From Gemmatimonadota bacterium (GTDB lineage Bacteria; Gemmatimonadota; Gemmatimonadetes; Longimicrobiales; Gaopeijiaceae): a stretch of 64,000 nt of DNA. Shown piece by piece: positions 17,479 through 25,835 of the stretch. The notes under the pieces were generated by a model that worked only from the letters and a program-made list of their open reading frames with translations, was not told where the DNA came from and ran no database searches. The DNA is taken from assembly GCA_015664885.1 (NCBI GenBank), contig DQPL01000019.1:30842-94841 (forward strand), given 5' to 3'. The position numbers and the translations under genes are program-made. Every line of letters begins with the position of its first letter. Positions within the stretch are counted from its first letter, which is position 1.

Positions 17479-18324
17479 CTACCTACCGCGGATTCTGTCC
17501 CGCCGTCGACCGGCGATCTCGACCAGCCGGCGCAACTCCACGATGGGATTCTCGGCATCGTCGACCTGCAGACGCAGTACGACGTCATTGTTGAGCCAGA
17601 CCCCGCCGTCTTCCTTTACGATGATCATCGCTGCCGACTGCATACCCCGTCGATCACCGCCCGCGGCCTGACCCGCCTCCAAAGCAGCCATCAGCTTGAA
17701 CGAGAGGTGACCCTCCGTCGCCTCGAACGCCTCCACCATATCGGCCACGACGTCCGGACCCGCCAGGATGTTGCCCTGAGCCGAGACATTGGCGCCGATC
17801 CGGTGACCGGCCCAGTCCGACGCTTCCGGACCAGTGTGCGTCGCCACATCGCCCCGCGCGTCCATCACCGAGAACTGCCGGCCCAGTTTGGTCCACCCAT
17901 CCGGACGAGGGTCCCGATCGTTGTCGAGAATCGTGCGCACGACGTCCTGCGCCGAAAGTCCCTGCCGTAGTAGCGCGAGGCCCTGAGGCCCATAGCTCAC
18001 GTCGACGATCGCCTGCGTGGCAACGACGCCAACATTGGCCTCTGCCCAGAGTACGCCGTTGCCGACGGAGAAGACGCGTGACTGAACCGCCCCGCCGACC
18101 TCACCAGTCTCGGGGTCGTAGCCGACGATCGAGAACGTCGCGACGGGCGGCCAGCGTTCGACTTCATGTACCGCGACGGCGGGCCGCTCACCGGGTGCCG
18201 GCACCTCCTGGGCGCCGGCCGGGGCTATCACCACCGGCAGTGTCAGCCCTACAGCCAGCGGTAGCACTACCCATAGCGTCCGCGTCGCCAGCCCCGGCCC
18301 GCGGCATCGGAGGCGGAGCCTCAA
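17479..18324 (-). CDS. Exported DUF1028 (Ntn-hydrolase-like) protein
   Basis: The 281-residue protein has a signal peptide (LWVVLPLAVGLTLPVVIAPAGA) and a complete DUF1028 domain starting at ATFSIVGYDPETGEVGGAVQS, continuing with GVVATQAIVDVSYGPQGL and GNILAGPDVVADMVEAFE. The family has an Ntn-hydrolase-like fold and an unknown substrate; it is often found near peptidases and deaminases. The ATG overlaps the upstream cupin stop by four bases. It is the last gene of a M20 peptidase-cupin-DUF1028 row, so a role in handling a peptide or acyl-amino-acid product is plausible. Confidence 0.85.
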   Translation of the reverse strand: MRLRLRCRGPGLATRTLWVVLPLAVGLTLPVVIAPAGAQEVPAPGERPAVAVHEVERWPPVATFSIVGYDPETGEVGGAVQSRVFSVGNGVLWAEANVGVVATQAIVDVSYGPQGLALLRQGLSAQDVVRTILDNDRDPRPDGWTKLGRQFSVMDARGDVATHTGPEASDWAGHRIGANVSAQGNILAGPDVVADMVEAFEATEGHLSFKLMAALEAGQAAGGDRRGMQSAAMIIVKEDGGVWLNNDVVLRLQVDDAENPIVELRRLVEIAGRRRDRIRGR

Positions 18325-18647
18325 CGGTACTCCTCACGCACGGGCGAAAAGACGTCCAGAATCTTGCATGCGGTGCACGCGGTACCGCCGTGTACCTGCC
18401 CCCCCTCGATCACGAGCACATCCCCCGCACTCAACACATGGCTGGTTCCGTCCACGACCAACTCGATCGTGCCCTCGAGCATGTTGACGATCTGCTCGTG
18501 CGGATGGCTGTGGTCGGGCACGCTCGCGCCCTCATCCACATCCCAGAAGACATGAGTGGTGTGCTCGGAATGCACGAAGTGCCCACGGAAGCCGGGCATG
18601 ATCTCACGCACCTCGGTCGACCAGACGTCCTGCACATATTCAGCCAT
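18321..18647 (-). CDS. Single-domain cupin
   Basis: A 108-residue cupin. Motif 1 is visible as DHSHPHEQIVNMLEGTIEL (metal ligands His-His-Glu) and motif 2 as GDVLVIEGGQVHGG (last ligand His). A C-terminal cysteine pair occurs in GTACTACKILD. Such proteins bind a metal and act as small isomerases, dioxygenases or sensors. ATG 18647 overlaps the peptidase stop (TGATG); the GTG three bases earlier is possible. It is coupled on both sides, to M20 peptidase and DUF1028. Confidence 0.83.
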   Translation of the reverse strand: MAEYVQDVWSTEVREIMPGFRGHFVHSEHTTHVFWDVDEGASVPDHSHPHEQIVNMLEGTIELVVDGTSHVLSAGDVLVIEGGQVHGGTACTACKILDVFSPVREEYR

Positions 18648-20140
18648 CACTGCTCCTCCATGATTGGTCGCGTCGCCGCGAAGCGTTCCAGGATCTTGAT
18701 GGTCATTTCAACGCCTCTGCGCACGTTCTCTTCGGTCACTCGCTCGTCGTTCCCGTGCACCCCGCCCGAGTCCTCGGCCGGCGTCGCGGTCGCGCTGTAC
18801 CCGTAGCTCACGATGCCGATGTCGCGAAAGAAGTGGCTGTCGGTGAAGCCTCCCGAAACCTGGGGGACGAAACTCGCTTCCGGGAACGTCTCGAGCGTGA
18901 CCTCGCGCAGGGTTTCGTACAGGCCGGTATCAATCGAGGATACGGCGGGTGTGAAGCCCATCAGCACTTCCATCTCGATGTCGGGCCCAAGCACTTCCTG
19001 CAGCTCGGCGAGCCACGACTCCGGATCTTGATCCGGCAGCAACCGGCAGTCGATTTCTGCCCAGACCTCCGGCGATACCACGTTGATCTTCTCACTACCA
19101 CCGAAGCGCGTGATCGAGCAGGTATTACGCACGAGCGTATGAAGGCCGGGCGCATACTCCTGCAGCTCGAGCAGAACCCCGGGTTCCCTGATCGCCGACG
19201 AAAGATCCTGGAAGCGACTGCGCCAGGGCTCCGGATAACGCTCGGCCATGCCCTTGAAGTGGCGATCGACGGCCGGGATTACTCGAGCGTCGAATTGGTA
19301 ACGGCGGAAACGGTCCAATGCTTCGATCATGACCAAGGACGCATACGACACCAGCGGCCTCGAGCCGTGCCCCGGCTCGCCCGTCGCCGTGAGCCGCACC
19401 CAGTACGGCACTTTCTGAGTGACCTCGACTCCGAATTGCACCTTTCCCTGCACGACGGAGCCACCGCCTCCCTCGTTGAGAAGAAAACCGATGTCCTCGA
19501 AAAGCTCGCTTCGGTTGTCCACGAGCCATCCGGCCCCGAAGAATCCGCCAGCCTCTTCGTCCGCGGTGGCCATGAAGACGACGTCGCGATTCAGCGGTGT
19601 CCGAGTCCGATGCAGCGCCAGGAAGGTCGCCAGATGCAGGATCCCACTCGCCTTGGTATCGAGCGCGCCCCGTCCGTAGATGTATCCGTCGCGTAATTCG
19701 CCCGCGAGCGGATCGGTGGTCCAAAACCGTTCATCGGCTGGCACGACGTCCATGTGGTGCAGAAGCAGCAGCCCAGGTTCGTCCCCGCCTTCGATGCGCG
19801 CCCAAATGTTTCCGCGTCCGGGCGCCGACTCGACCATCTCGTATTCGATGCCCTCGGCCTCGAAGATCTCGGCGAAGAACTCGGCGCCCCGGGTCTCGTT
19901 TCCCGGCGGGTTGACGGTGTTGATGCGGATGTACTGCTGCACCCACTCGACAGCCTCGTCTTGAAGCGCAGCGAGGTCGATCTGTCCGGAGGCGTGCGCT
20001 GGAACTGCGGCGCTGAACAGCACACCAGCAGTGAGCTGCGCCGTACCAGTGATCCATCTTCGCGCAGCAACCCGGGCCATGGCTTCAGGCTTCGCTGGGC
20101 TGCGCGCATCGGGCCCGAGATTCGTTCGATAGAGCATCAT
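18647..20140 (-). CDS. Exported M20 zinc peptidase
   Basis: The product (about 497 residues) is an M20 metallopeptidase, a di-zinc exo/carboxypeptidase or deacylase. The zinc and catalytic residues are seen in LLLLHHMDVVPAD (H and D), GALDTKAS (bridging D), ADEEAGG (catalytic and ligand Glu) and SHFFRDIG near the C-terminus (last His). The central dimerisation domain is present (PYWVRLTATGEPGHGSRP). ATG 20140 is chosen because GAAAGGA lies four bases upstream; it leaves a long n-region before the signal segment TGTAQLTAGVLFSAAVPAHA. A later ATG at 20080 is an alternative start with a more usual signal peptide. Confidence 0.87.
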   Translation of the reverse strand: MMLYRTNLGPDARSPAKPEAMARVAARRWITGTAQLTAGVLFSAAVPAHASGQIDLAALQDEAVEWVQQYIRINTVNPPGNETRGAEFFAEIFEAEGIEYEMVESAPGRGNIWARIEGGDEPGLLLLHHMDVVPADERFWTTDPLAGELRDGYIYGRGALDTKASGILHLATFLALHRTRTPLNRDVVFMATADEEAGGFFGAGWLVDNRSELFEDIGFLLNEGGGGSVVQGKVQFGVEVTQKVPYWVRLTATGEPGHGSRPLVSYASLVMIEALDRFRRYQFDARVIPAVDRHFKGMAERYPEPWRSRFQDLSSAIREPGVLLELQEYAPGLHTLVRNTCSITRFGGSEKINVVSPEVWAEIDCRLLPDQDPESWLAELQEVLGPDIEMEVLMGFTPAVSSIDTGLYETLREVTLETFPEASFVPQVSGGFTDSHFFRDIGIVSYGYSATATPAEDSGGVHGNDERVTEENVRRGVEMTIKILERFAATRPIMEEQ

Positions 20141-20319
20141 CTTTCCTTTCAGCAAAGTGCAGCGCCTCGCGCAGTCGAGCTGGGCTCAAGATCATGGCAC
20201 CGAGCAGATTACTACCGACCCGATGCTCTAGCCACAGAAGGTCTCGGGCATCGGCTGGCAATCGGGCGACGGCGCGCGCATTCTTCGGAGTCCACCACTG
20301 GCCACCCGAGAACCTAACC

Positions 20320-21684
20320 ATGACCGATCTCCGACCGCCTCAATCACGCCGCAGCTTCCTGAGCAAGCTCGCCGCGGGCGCGCTCGCCTCCGGCGCGACA
20401 CCGCTCGTGCTCTCTGCCACGGAAAGACGCAACGCATATACGATGGCGACCCGCGCCTATCAATCAGCCAACGATCGAATCAACCTGGCCGTGATCGGGG
20501 CAGGCGGCATGGGCATGTCCGACGTGGACACGGCGCTGCGCGTGCCTGGCGTGAAGCTCGTCGCTGCCGCCGACTGCTTTGATGGCAGGCTGAGCGATGC
20601 GAAGCAGGGCCACGGGAGCGACCTCTTCACCACGCGGGACTACCGGGAGATTCTCGCGCGCGACGACATCGACGCCGTCATCGTCGGAACACCGGACCAC
20701 TGGCATCAGAAAATCTCTGTAGACGCTCTGCGCGCCGGCAAAGCGGTTTATTGCGAGAAGCCAATGGTGCACAAGATCGAAGAGGGCGCCGAGCTGATCC
20801 GCGCGCAGCAGGAATCCGGAAAGACGTTCCAGGTCGGCAGCCAGGGCATGAGCTCGCTCGGCAATGAGAAAGCGAAGGAGCTGCTCGAGCAGGGCGCCAT
20901 CGGTGAGCTCAACTACGCCGAAGGATTTTGGGCGAGGAACGACCCGATCGGTGCCTGGCAGTACGCGATTCCCGAAGACGCGTCGGAGGAGACCGTCGAT
21001 TGGGACATGTTCCTGGGCAGTGCGCCACATAAGCCATACGACCCGCTGCGCATCTTCCGCTGGCGCAACTACCGAGACTACGGAACCGGCGTGTCGGGCG
21101 ACCTCTTCGTGCACCTCTTTTCGAGCCTGCACTTCGTGACGTCATCGCACGGGCCCCGGAAGGTCATGGCTCAGGGCGGCCTGCGGTATTGGAAGGACGG
21201 CCGCGAGGTGCCGGACATCCTGCTGGGCATGTTCGACTACCCGGAGACCGACGCACATCCTCCGTTCAATCTTTCGCTGAGGGTGAACTTCGTGGACGGC
21301 ACTTCCGGCACCACATTCCTGCGGTTGGTGGGGAGCGAGGGCGCGATGGACGTGACCTGGACCGACGTCGTGCTGCGCCGGAACAAGTCGGTCAGCGCCA
21401 CCGACGTGTTCAGCCAGATGAAAGCGGACGAAATGGACCAAGGCCTCGAAGCACGAAAGCAGATGCTGCCGCCGGCCGAGAGTGTATACACTGTCGAAAG
21501 GGGCTACATGGGCGCCCACTTCGACCACTTCATGAACTTCTTCCGCGGCGTGCGCAACGGGACGCCGGTTCACGAGGACGCGGTCTTCGGCTTACGTGCC
21601 GCCGCGCCGGCGCTCGCGTGCAACAACAGCTATTTCGATGAGAAGGTGGTCTCTTGGGATCCCGAGCAGATGAGGGTGTTATGA
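20320..21684 (+). CDS. Gfo/Idh/MocA-family oxidoreductase, Tat-exported
   Basis: A 454-residue NAD(P)-dependent sugar oxidoreductase. A twin-arginine signal begins the protein (SRRSFLSKLAAGALASG), so it is probably exported folded with cofactor bound. The Rossmann motif VIGAGGMGMSD starts near residue 53, and the family's EKPMVHKIEEGAEL follows GKAVYC near 147. Downstream is the expected dimerisation domain with GVSGDLFVHLFSSLHF. Two DUF1080 genes follow directly, the first overlapping by ATGA. This arrangement is recurrent in bacteria that process 3-keto-sugars, so oxidation at sugar C3 is a reasonable inference. Confidence 0.88.
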   Translation: MTDLRPPQSRRSFLSKLAAGALASGATPLVLSATERRNAYTMATRAYQSANDRINLAVIGAGGMGMSDVDTALRVPGVKLVAAADCFDGRLSDAKQGHGSDLFTTRDYREILARDDIDAVIVGTPDHWHQKISVDALRAGKAVYCEKPMVHKIEEGAELIRAQQESGKTFQVGSQGMSSLGNEKAKELLEQGAIGELNYAEGFWARNDPIGAWQYAIPEDASEETVDWDMFLGSAPHKPYDPLRIFRWRNYRDYGTGVSGDLFVHLFSSLHFVTSSHGPRKVMAQGGLRYWKDGREVPDILLGMFDYPETDAHPPFNLSLRVNFVDGTSGTTFLRLVGSEGAMDVTWTDVVLRRNKSVSATDVFSQMKADEMDQGLEARKQMLPPAESVYTVERGYMGAHFDHFMNFFRGVRNGTPVHEDAVFGLRAAAPALACNNSYFDEKVVSWDPEQMRVL

Positions 21685-22457
21685 GAATCCCGCGATGGCC
21701 AACCGCGCTTCTATTGTGCGCCTTTGCGGCGGCATGCGGCGGCGAGCGCACAGACGATACTGCAGCAGCGGATGACATGGCCCTTGCGATTGCCCACAAC
21801 ACGTTGGGCGCCGACGAGGAAGCCGCAGGCTGGATCCTGCTCTTCGACGGACATAGCTCCGACGGATGGCGGGGCTACGGCCGTGACGATCTGCCGCCAG
21901 GCAGCTGGAAGGCCGAGGACGGCGAGCTCGCAGGCCTGTCGTCGGACGGAAACATGGACGGGGGGGACGCAATCACCGTCGCGGAGTTCACGGACTTCGA
22001 TCTCGTATTCGACTTCAAGGTGGGTCCCGAGGGCAACAGCGGGGTTTTCTACCGCGTGAAGGAGACGCCGGACAAGGGACTTTGGCAGGTCGCGGCGGAG
22101 TACCAGGTGCTCGATGACCCCGCGTACGTCGCTATGGGCACGATGGACATGAGGACCCACCTCACGGGTGACAACTACGACCTGCATTCGGCCACCGAGA
22201 GGACCATTAACCCGACCGGCGACTGGAACACGGGTCGCATCGTCGTAGACGGCAACCACGTCACGCATTGGCTGAACGATCACATCACGGTCGAATTCGA
22301 ACTGTATTCCGACGAGTGGGAACAGTTGGTCGCCAAGAGCAAGTTCGGCGTGGAGGAGTTCTACTCTCGCGCGCCCTCGGGCTCGATCGGGCTGCAGGAC
22401 CACGGTACGCCCGTGTGGTATCGGAACATGAAGATCCGGCCTCTGAACGAGAACTGA
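21681..22457 (+). CDS. DUF1080 (3-keto-disaccharide hydrolase-like) lipoprotein
   Basis: The 258-residue lipoprotein (signal with lipobox FAAAC) contains one DUF1080 jelly-roll domain: LLFDGHSSDGWRGYG, then AEFTDFDLVFDFKVGPEGNSGVFYRV, WNTGRIVVDGNHVTHWLNDHI and a terminal SIGLQDHGTPVWYRNMKI. The family includes 3-keto-glycoside hydrolases/lyases. ATG 21681 overlaps the Gfo/Idh/MocA stop, and the second DUF1080 gene starts one base after its stop. Anchoring in the outer or inner membrane fits action on sugars in the periplasm. Confidence 0.87.
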   Translation: MRIPRWPTALLLCAFAAACGGERTDDTAAADDMALAIAHNTLGADEEAAGWILLFDGHSSDGWRGYGRDDLPPGSWKAEDGELAGLSSDGNMDGGDAITVAEFTDFDLVFDFKVGPEGNSGVFYRVKETPDKGLWQVAAEYQVLDDPAYVAMGTMDMRTHLTGDNYDLHSATERTINPTGDWNTGRIVVDGNHVTHWLNDHITVEFELYSDEWEQLVAKSKFGVEEFYSRAPSGSIGLQDHGTPVWYRNMKIRPLNEN

Positions 22458-22458
22458 T

Positions 22459-23073
22459 TTGCGTACGACATCCCTGGTCGCGGCCGCGGTATGCGCGCTG
22501 TTGCTGCTGTTCGCGGGCGACGGTGCGGCGCAGGAGTCGGTCTCGATCTTCAATGGCCGGGACCTCGACGGGTGGACGATTCACGGCACCGAGTTGTGGT
22601 ACGTCGAAGACGGCGAGCTCATTTGCGCGAGTGGTCCTGACGCGCAATACGGTTACTTGCGAACCGATGCCACCTACACCGATTTCGAGCTCACGCTCGA
22701 GTTCAAGCAGGAGGCCGACGGCAACAGCGGTGTCTTCTTCCGCTCGACACTCGACGGGGTAATCATCACCGGCTGGCAGGCGGAGGTCGCGCCGCCCGGA
22801 CTCTTTTCAGGCGGCATTTATGAGTCGTACGGGCGCGGCTGGCTCATCCAGCCCGAGCCGGAGAAGGACAGCGCGCTGCGCATGGGCGAGTGGAACGCGA
22901 TGCGAATAAGGGTCGTCGGCTCGCGCGTGACTACCTGGCTCAACGGCACCGAGATGATCGACCTCGTCGACGAAAAGATCGGTGCCGCCACGGGTCACAT
23001 CGTGCTCCAGATCCATGATGGCGGTGGTATCAAGGTGCGATGGAAGAATCTGCGCCTGCGGGAACTCTCCTAG
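22459..23073 (+). CDS. Second DUF1080 protein, secreted
   Basis: This 204-residue protein has a signal peptide (SLVAAAVCALLLLFAGDGAAQ) and a single DUF1080 domain, with IFNGRDLDGWTIHG, LEFKQEADGNSGVFFRS and HIVLQIHDGGGIKVRWKNLRLREL. It begins at TTG 22459 straight after the previous stop. It is shorter than its neighbour and only moderately similar, so it is probably an old duplicate with a different sugar preference rather than a recent copy. It closes the three-gene operon. Confidence 0.87.
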   Translation: MRTTSLVAAAVCALLLLFAGDGAAQESVSIFNGRDLDGWTIHGTELWYVEDGELICASGPDAQYGYLRTDATYTDFELTLEFKQEADGNSGVFFRSTLDGVIITGWQAEVAPPGLFSGGIYESYGRGWLIQPEPEKDSALRMGEWNAMRIRVVGSRVTTWLNGTEMIDLVDEKIGAATGHIVLQIHDGGGIKVRWKNLRLRELS

Positions 23074-23124
23074 CAGCCGCCGCGCCGTGAATTTCTTACG
23101 CGCTTCCTGGACCAGCTCCTCGGG

Positions 23125-24549
23125 TCAGCGGAGCCGCGCTCGAACCGCCCGACCTGGTCTCGCATCGGTGACCTCCCCTCCGTCCACCACGACCTCCCCG
23201 GCGATGATCACGTAGGGGATCCCTTCGGCCGGAATCGTCGCATCCTCATAGGTCGATCGATCGATGACCGTCTCGGGGTCGAAGATTGTGATGTCGGCAT
23301 CCGCACCCATGGTGATCCGGCCCTTCAGCGCCATCGCCGGAACCCGAGTCTGCAAGCGAAGCGCGGGCCCGAGCGTCATCCGGCGAATCGCGTCAGGAAG
23401 CGAGAGCAGCCCTTCATCGCGCACATAGCGCCCCAGCACCTTGGAGTAGGTACCCGACGTTCGTGGGTGCCCCCGTCCCTGGTCGATGAAACCGTCGCTC
23501 GCGATCATGGTGATCGGGCTCGCGATCGCCGCGCGCGTCAGTTGCTCGCTGCGGCCGTGAATGATCACGGTGCCGCCATCAGCCCGCGCCTGAGCGAACG
23601 TCTCACGGGTCGTTCGTTCTCCGGTCGAGACCAGTTGATGCCTGGCAAACCTCTCGTCCGGCCAACTCTCCCAATCGTCGAAGAGCGAGGATTGGATCTC
23701 CGTCATGCCGGCGCCATACGGGTAAGCCTCCGTTGTCACGTCCTGACCGTCGTCCTGGGCACTCTTGATCATGTCGAGGAAGGGCCCAATCGCCTGTCCG
23801 GCACTCGAGTTCGCGTGCACGATGTGCAGCCGCGCTCGGGCCTCTCGAGCAACCGTGATGGTCGAGTCGAGCCCGACCAGCCCGCCTCGCATATGGATGT
23901 GGGAGACAGCCCCATACTCTGCCGCCACAGCGAACAGTCGCGCGACCTCGGACATTTCTGCGCCCGGCGTGTAGGCGGAGCCGAAGCCGACAGCCACGGC
24001 GCCCTGATCGAGCCCCGCGCGGACGCGGCGTTCCATTTCGTCGATCTGCTGCTCTGAGGCGCTGCCGAAACCGCCGATGCCCGCGGGCAGGAGCCCGGTG
24101 CTCGGGTCACCGAGCACGGCCATTCGCGTGGACACGTGTCCGATGCTCACGCCGTAGTTCACGATCTGTCCGCCTTCGCGGGAGGCGTACCAGGCATCGA
24201 CATCCGCGGTACCGATCTCGAGCTCGAAAGCGCTCGTCACGCCGTCCCGCACCATGAGCGCGTACGATTCCTCCGCCTGCCCGTGCTCGTGCAGGTCGAT
24301 GAAGCCAGGCACGACCACCAGACCGCTAGCATCGATCGTGCGGTCCCCTTGCACGTCCCCGTCGCGGATGAGCACGATGCGCCCCTCCCGGATCGCCACA
24401 CTACGGACGGCGTCGAGGCCAGACTCGGGGTCGATCACCCGCCCGTTGGCAATTACCAGATCGTAAGGCGTGTCCGCCGGCTCTTCCCCACCACACGCAA
24501 ATACCAAGAGCAGTGGGAACACCGGCAAGCTGCGTCGAACTCTTCTCAT
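23125..24549 (-). CDS. D-aminoacylase/N-acyl-D-amino-acid deacylase-type amidohydrolase, lipoprotein
   Basis: A 474-residue amidohydrolase of the D-aminoacylase group, which releases D-amino acids from N-acylated forms. Zinc-site elements: GFIDLHEHGQ after a short N-terminal beta-sandwich, a FELEIGTADVDAWY glutamate/aspartate region, SHIHMRGG and LHIVHANSS histidines, and MIASDGFIDQGRGHPR for the catalytic aspartate. A lipobox (LVFACGG) follows a hydrophobic start. The start overlaps the upstream amidohydrolase stop (ATGA at 24546-24549), so the three genes here form one unit with the M1 aminopeptidase. The DadA-like enzyme at 272 could use its product, but it is too distant to be the same operon. 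Confidence 0.85.
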   Translation of the reverse strand: MRRVRRSLPVFPLLLVFACGGEEPADTPYDLVIANGRVIDPESGLDAVRSVAIREGRIVLIRDGDVQGDRTIDASGLVVVPGFIDLHEHGQAEESYALMVRDGVTSAFELEIGTADVDAWYASREGGQIVNYGVSIGHVSTRMAVLGDPSTGLLPAGIGGFGSASEQQIDEMERRVRAGLDQGAVAVGFGSAYTPGAEMSEVARLFAVAAEYGAVSHIHMRGGLVGLDSTITVAREARARLHIVHANSSAGQAIGPFLDMIKSAQDDGQDVTTEAYPYGAGMTEIQSSLFDDWESWPDERFARHQLVSTGERTTRETFAQARADGGTVIIHGRSEQLTRAAIASPITMIASDGFIDQGRGHPRTSGTYSKVLGRYVRDEGLLSLPDAIRRMTLGPALRLQTRVPAMALKGRITMGADADITIFDPETVIDRSTYEDATIPAEGIPYVIIAGEVVVDGGEVTDARPGRAVRARLR

Positions 24550-25835
24550 CGTTCAGGGCTCCTATAGATCTCGCCGTCCTTCATGACCAGCAGCAACCTG
24601 CGCAGTGCGTTGATATCCACGAGCGGGTCCCCCTCCACTGCGATGACGTCGGCACGATATCCGCTGACCAAGTTTCCGATGTCCGCAATCTGCAGTGCCT
24701 CAGCGGCTCGACTGGTCGCGCTGACGATTGCGTCCTTGGTCGACTGGCCCGCCGCCACGCGCCGGTCGAACTCGATCGCGGTATCGCCCGACCAAACCCA
24801 CCCAGAGTTCGCGTCGGTGCTGAACACGATCGCTACGCCCTTCTGGACGGCTTGGGTGAAGACCTGCGTGCGGGGCGGCAGAAGCCGCTCTGTCCAACCG
24901 AGTTGCTCCGCCGTGTAGCCGAAGCGATCCCCGTTTTCGAGGTAGTACTCCGAGAGGTAGAGGTTCGGCATGTAGTACGTGCCCCGTTCGATCATCAACT
25001 CCAGCACTGATTCGTCGAGCAGGGCACCGTGTTCGATGGTTCGGGCGCCAGCCTCGATCGCTCGGCGAGCGGCCTCCGCGGCGTGCGCGTGCGCGGAGGT
25101 CGATACGCCCGCCCGATCCGCCTCGTCGATCGCCCATTCGAGTTGTTCGAGCGAGTAAGTCGGCGTGCCCCCTGCCCGGCTGCTTCGGCTTGCGAAGATC
25201 TTGAGCCAGTCGACTCTCCCCTCAATTCGTTCGCGTACAAAAGCGCGAATGTCCTGCTCGTTGGCCGGATCATCACCTGCTGCCACACGGTCACCGTCCA
25301 CCGCCGCGTGAAGACCATCGGTGAGCCCTTGGCTCGATGCGATCATGCGCGATCCAGGTACCTCGCCGGCGTCGATGGCTTCCCGGAGCAGGACGTCCTG
25401 GAAGTTGCGGCTACCGAGCGAGCGCACGGTGGTGAAGCCGCTCAGCAGCAGTGCCTCTGCCGTGCTCGCCCCCACGACACCGGTATCAGCATCACGATCG
25501 GGCTCGTTCGTGAACGAATTCGTGATGTGCACGTGAGCGTCGATGAGGCCGGGCAGCAGAGTCGCGTCCCCGAGATCGATGCGTAGAGCTCCACTCGGGG
25601 CATCCACGTCCGCCCCAACGCCTGCGATGCGGTCTCCCACTACGTAGATCACAGCGGGCACGACAGGCTCGCCAAATCCGTCGTACGCGCGCGCAGCAGT
25701 CAGCACGATCCCCGTCTTGAGCGTGGACTCGGGCCCCGCGCACGCCGCGCCGATCGCAGCCACCAAAACCGCCAAACCCCCCGGTAGCGCGGCACACCTC
25801 CTGCCCCGCAAGCCGCCAGCTTCGGTCATGCTCAT
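24546..25835 (-). CDS. Imidazolonepropionase-like amidohydrolase (Xaa-Pro dipeptidase-like), exported
   Basis: The 429-residue protein belongs to the metal-dependent amidohydrolases related to imidazolonepropionase and PepM38-type dipeptidases. The HxH motif is in LPGLIDAHVHITNSF, later metal ligands are in SAHAHAAEAARRAI and RTIEHGALLD, and the catalytic aspartate in IVFSTDANSG. A hydrophobic N-terminus ending in AACAGPE gives a lipobox-like cysteine. ATG 25835 overlaps the aminopeptidase stop and is preferred to an upstream start inside that gene. A peptide-derived substrate is suggested by its neighbours. Confidence 0.84.
   Translation of the reverse strand: MSMTEAGGLRGRRCAALPGGLAVLVAAIGAACAGPESTLKTGIVLTAARAYDGFGEPVVPAVIYVVGDRIAGVGADVDAPSGALRIDLGDATLLPGLIDAHVHITNSFTNEPDRDADTGVVGASTAEALLLSGFTTVRSLGSRNFQDVLLREAIDAGEVPGSRMIASSQGLTDGLHAAVDGDRVAAGDDPANEQDIRAFVRERIEGRVDWLKIFASRSSRAGGTPTYSLEQLEWAIDEADRAGVSTSAHAHAAEAARRAIEAGARTIEHGALLDESVLELMIERGTYYMPNLYLSEYYLENGDRFGYTAEQLGWTERLLPPRTQVFTQAVQKGVAIVFSTDANSGWVWSGDTAIEFDRRVAAGQSTKDAIVSATSRAAEALQIADIGNLVSGYRADVIAVEGDPLVDINALRRLLLVMKDGEIYRSPER

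Noticed and set aside
20085..20321. A 78-codon minus-strand frame upstream of the M20 peptidase
   Set aside because: It overlaps the peptidase 5' end in another frame and the Gfo/Idh/MocA start on the opposite strand, with no recognisable family.
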